Of a stretch of DNA of 64,000 nucleotides, positions 62,062 to 64,000 are shown piece by piece. The stretch lies in NCBI GenBank assembly GCA_002699585.1, contig PABP01000005.1, positions 1 to 64,000 on the forward strand, given 5' to 3'. A model generated the notes under the pieces. The model was not told the origin of the DNA and made no database searches. It worked only from the letters and a program-made list of their open reading frames with translations. The stretch comes from Anaerolineaceae bacterium (GTDB lineage: Bacteria > Chloroflexota > Anaerolineae > Aggregatilineales > Phototrophicaceae). Position numbers and translations under genes: made by a program. Position 1 is the stretch's first letter. Each line of letters begins with the position of its first letter.

Positions 62062-62063
62062 CG

Positions 62064-62681
62064 CTATATACAGTTACCTCGCCCCGGCAAGCGGCAGAAG
62101 AGGTACTGTACTTCGCCTTCGCTGACGAAATCCTCCAGCAGGGGACGCGAGAACACGAAATCGCGGCGAAACGCGCCGTTGTCGTGGCAGGTCAGGCAAT
62201 CGTTACGATTTTCCGTGCTGGGCAGCATGGACTGGGCATCGAACGAGCCAAAGTTCCAGTCGATCACGCCGATGGGCGTCGGTAGCTGGTTGACGGTCCA
62301 GTCGTCCCGCTTTTCGATCATGTGAATATTGGGCTGCATCGCTCCGGCGACGTAGTGGCCATCACTACCCCGCAGCGGATTTCCAAGTAAATCAGCCTGC
62401 GCATCATAAGTTTCAATGATGATCTGTGTGCCATACGGAATCTCCTCACCCGCTGCGACCGCAGCCACCACATCTGGCGCGGCATACACATGGCGCACGG
62501 TATGGTCGGGTCGGTCAATCACCAGATACAGTGAAAAATCATCACGGTAATTGGCAGGTAAGGTCATGCCGAAGTTGGGCACGTTGGCAGGTGCAGGCTT
62601 GGGCTGCTGCGTCAGCGCTGCCAAAACGAGCAGGCCAATCACCAGTCCGGCATAGATCAGGGGCAGGAATTTTTTCATCAT
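62064..62681 (-). CDS. Cytochrome P460-type haem protein
   Basis: I place the start at one of two adjacent ATG at 62681 and 62678 (MMKKFLPLIYAGLVIG), which gives a clean N-terminal membrane or signal helix; about 205 residues. The single haem-binding motif is DCLTCHDNGAFRRDFVFSRPLL near the end, with CxxCH. The rest (residues 40-165) resembles the P460 fold (YRDDFSLYLVIDRPD, HVYAAPDVVAAVAAGEEIPYGTQIIIETYDA). Family members use the haem in hydroxylamine or nitric-oxide chemistry or as electron carriers. It stands alone. Confidence 0.75.
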   Translation of the reverse strand: MMKKFLPLIYAGLVIGLLVLAALTQQPKPAPANVPNFGMTLPANYRDDFSLYLVIDRPDHTVRHVYAAPDVVAAVAAGEEIPYGTQIIIETYDAQADLLGNPLRGSDGHYVAGAMQPNIHMIEKRDDWTVNQLPTPIGVIDWNFGSFDAQSMLPSTENRNDCLTCHDNGAFRRDFVFSRPLLEDFVSEGEVQYLFCRLPGRGNCI

Positions 62682-62738
62682 GCAGAGATTGTAGCCCCAA
62701 ATTATGACCACAATCTAACGAATTCGATAAGAAGCTGA

Positions 62739-63305
62739 TTATGCGGTTTTCGGCTTACGTTTACGGGGTGAGCGTCTGGATTTCCAGATAAAGACCAGCA
62801 AACTGATGTCGATAACGAGCACGGTCAGCATAATAGGCTGCATCGTATTGAAGTCTACATCAGCCAATGGCAGTCCCGGCAGCCAGGATGCTGGCTCCAA
62901 CGCCAATACGGCGAAAGCACAGACAAGGAATACAAATATTCCCCAGCTAAAAAAGCGAAGTGTGCTGCGTAAATACGCATATCGCTGCGTCAGGATGAAT
63001 GCAGCGCTCGCCAGTAGCAGCGACCAGGGCAATGGGTTTGTCAAAAACCATCTTGATTGAAGATAACGAGTGAGAATCACGCTGCCCAAAATGACGACGA
63101 CTGACACAACGGCTAAAAAACGATCCCTGGAAACGTGCCAACAAGCATATATCCACAAGGAAAAAGCCACGCCAATGTGAAATATCGACCCCAGCGCGAA
63201 AAGGTAGTATCCAAACGCAAGAAAAACACACAGAAAAGCAGGCGACAACAGGATGCTGAGGCCAATGCCAAACCCAATAAGTGAGTGCTTGTGGTATTTA
63301 TCCAT
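62739..63305 (-). CDS. Membrane protein, about six helices, unknown
   Basis: The 188-residue product is almost wholly hydrophobic (segments around GFGIGLSILLSPAFLCVFLA, AVVSVVVILGSVILT, FFSWGIFVFLVCAFAVLAL and IMLTVLVIDISLLVFIW) with a Lys/Arg-rich end (KSRRSPRKRKPKTA). No family is recognised. The basic tail places the C-terminus in the cytoplasm. Confidence 0.6.
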   Translation of the reverse strand: MDKYHKHSLIGFGIGLSILLSPAFLCVFLAFGYYLFALGSIFHIGVAFSLWIYACWHVSRDRFLAVVSVVVILGSVILTRYLQSRWFLTNPLPWSLLLASAAFILTQRYAYLRSTLRFFSWGIFVFLVCAFAVLALEPASWLPGLPLADVDFNTMQPIMLTVLVIDISLLVFIWKSRRSPRKRKPKTA

Positions 63306-63331
63306 GAATCCATTATAGGGCTAATCGGGGT

Positions 63332-63808
63332 TTATGGCGTGTTGAAGGCGTCGCGCGTCATCTGAAAATCGAGTTCAACCTGCGTGGCGTTCGCAGCCAT
63401 CGCCGCCTGGGTCGCGGCATAGCTCTGGGCGACCTGTGTCATCTGGTCAAAGCTAAAGATCGTAATGGCAGTCTGCGTGGCCTGGACGAAGCGCTGGCTC
63501 TGCGTGGCGGTCTGGTCAAGCTGGGCCTGGGTCGATTGGGCATAGAAAGCGCGTTCCGTGGCCAGGGCTTGCTGCGATTGAGCATTCCCGGCCAGCGCGT
63601 TGGAGGTCAACTGTAAATTGGCACGGTCAACGGCTAAAGCGGTGCGTGTCACATCCAGGTTGATCAGCGAGGGCGTCAGGATGAAGGCGGCTAACCCACC
63701 AATCATAAGGCCAACGATCAACATAAATACAGCCAACCCGCAACCAACAGGCGTAATCTCATTGCGGGTGCGTGGGCGTTGTTTGAATTTGGGTGAGCCT
63801 TGTGTCAT
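63332..63808 (-). CDS. Small membrane-anchored coiled-coil protein
   Basis: The 158-residue product has a basic start, one membrane helix (GCGLAVFMLIVGLMIGGLAA) and then an Ala/Gln/Thr-rich helical part (ALAVDRANLQLTSNALAGNA, ERAFYAQSTQAQLDQTATQS and following QTAITIF segments). Heptad-like spacing suggests a coiled coil facing the outside. The ending is short. No enzymatic motif. The gene begins 67 bases from the end of the partial gene at the edge. Confidence 0.6.
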   Translation of the reverse strand: MTQGSPKFKQRPRTRNEITPVGCGLAVFMLIVGLMIGGLAAFILTPSLINLDVTRTALAVDRANLQLTSNALAGNAQSQQALATERAFYAQSTQAQLDQTATQSQRFVQATQTAITIFSFDQMTQVAQSYAATQAAMAANATQVELDFQMTRDAFNTP

Positions 63809-63874
63809 GTAACCAATGCCTTCTCGTTCCTGTCTATATATTCTAGCGCAGGGACGTACACAATCGAAGTGTAC

Positions 63875-64000
63875 TTACAGCAACACCTGTTTGCGCGGCG
63901 AGATGCCTGCAAAGCCATCCGCGCTCCAGCCGACTTCCATGCCACGTGCTGCCAGCGCGTCGTAAAGAGTACGGGCCGGATCATCAGAGCGCCAATCATA
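63875..64000 (-). CDS. C-terminal end of a gene cut by the window edge
   Basis: The minus-strand frame enters from position 64000 and stops with TAA at 63877-63875; the 41 visible residues begin YDWRSDDPARTLYDALAARG and end ISPRKQVLL. An open frame in phase with a stop just before the coiled-coil gene's promoter supports a real gene. No domain can be named from so little. Confidence 0.55.
   Translation of the reverse strand, partial: YDWRSDDPARTLYDALAARGMEVGWSADGFAGISPRKQVLL

Overview
The window looks like a chromosomal segment of a Chloroflexota bacterium, probably of the Anaerolineae type; this is an inference. The supporting signs are a fused rhamnulose-phosphate aldolase/lactaldehyde dehydrogenase of the kind described in Chloroflexus and Bacillus, YfhO-, VanW- and FIST-family proteins, a GH115-like enzyme, moderately GC-rich codon use, and many small unlinked transcription units. 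There is no rRNA, CRISPR array or recognisable insertion sequence. Three tRNA genes are present: Ala-CGC, Gly-GCC and Lys-UUU.

Positions 1-12096 are accessory DNA and look like the right-hand part of an element integrated at the 3' end of a tRNA-Ala gene. It carries a PKD-repeat protein (cut by the window edge), two overlapping genes for LexA-type winged-helix regulators, two LuxR-type regulators, two XRE regulators, and an ImmA/IrrE metallopeptidase - 7TM protein - PAP2-like operon. It also carries two palindromic operators (consensus TGTCC-N6-GGACA), a TOPRIM-like primase fragment, a 54-aa protein and a large serine recombinase whose last codons are the antisense of the tRNA. Short tandem duplications of 14-15 bp recur at several places in this part only.

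Positions 12100-34300 are ordinary chromosome: a YfhO-like membrane glycosyltransferase-type protein, MATE exporter, Wzz-like protein, FIST sensor protein, a SIS-domain isomerase with a kinase-like protein, NUDIX hydrolase, rhodanese, aldehyde dehydrogenase, MFS transporter, two glycosyltransferases and a VanW protein with a membrane partner. A low-GC WD40 protein (about 23.9-25.0 kb) stands out by composition.

Positions 34300-54100 hold a TrxB-like flavoprotein, a GH13 gene and tetR gene that share an identical-type operator placed inside each promoter, a GH5-like secreted enzyme, a Gfo/Idh/MocA and GNAT pair, a CPA1 antiporter, a GH115-like enzyme, a CDF exporter and a CopB-type P-type ATPase. 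The most unusual item in the window is at 48982-49362 (minus strand): a thioredoxin-fold lipoprotein in which both cysteines of the CxxC active site are encoded by in-frame TGA. A small hairpin with a GU in its loop lies at the spacing expected of a bacterial SECIS element, so this is a candidate UxxU selenoprotein.

Positions 54256-60794 form an L-rhamnose catabolic cluster: sugar kinase, mutarotase, isomerase, aldolase/dehydrogenase fusion and a LutA-like iron-sulfur protein. Rhamnose would be epimerised, isomerised, phosphorylated, cleaved to DHAP and lactaldehyde, and the lactaldehyde oxidised to lactate. It is followed by an AT-rich two-gene insert (ASCH-domain protein plus an unknown protein), a cytochrome P460-like protein and small membrane proteins, with a partial gene at the right edge.
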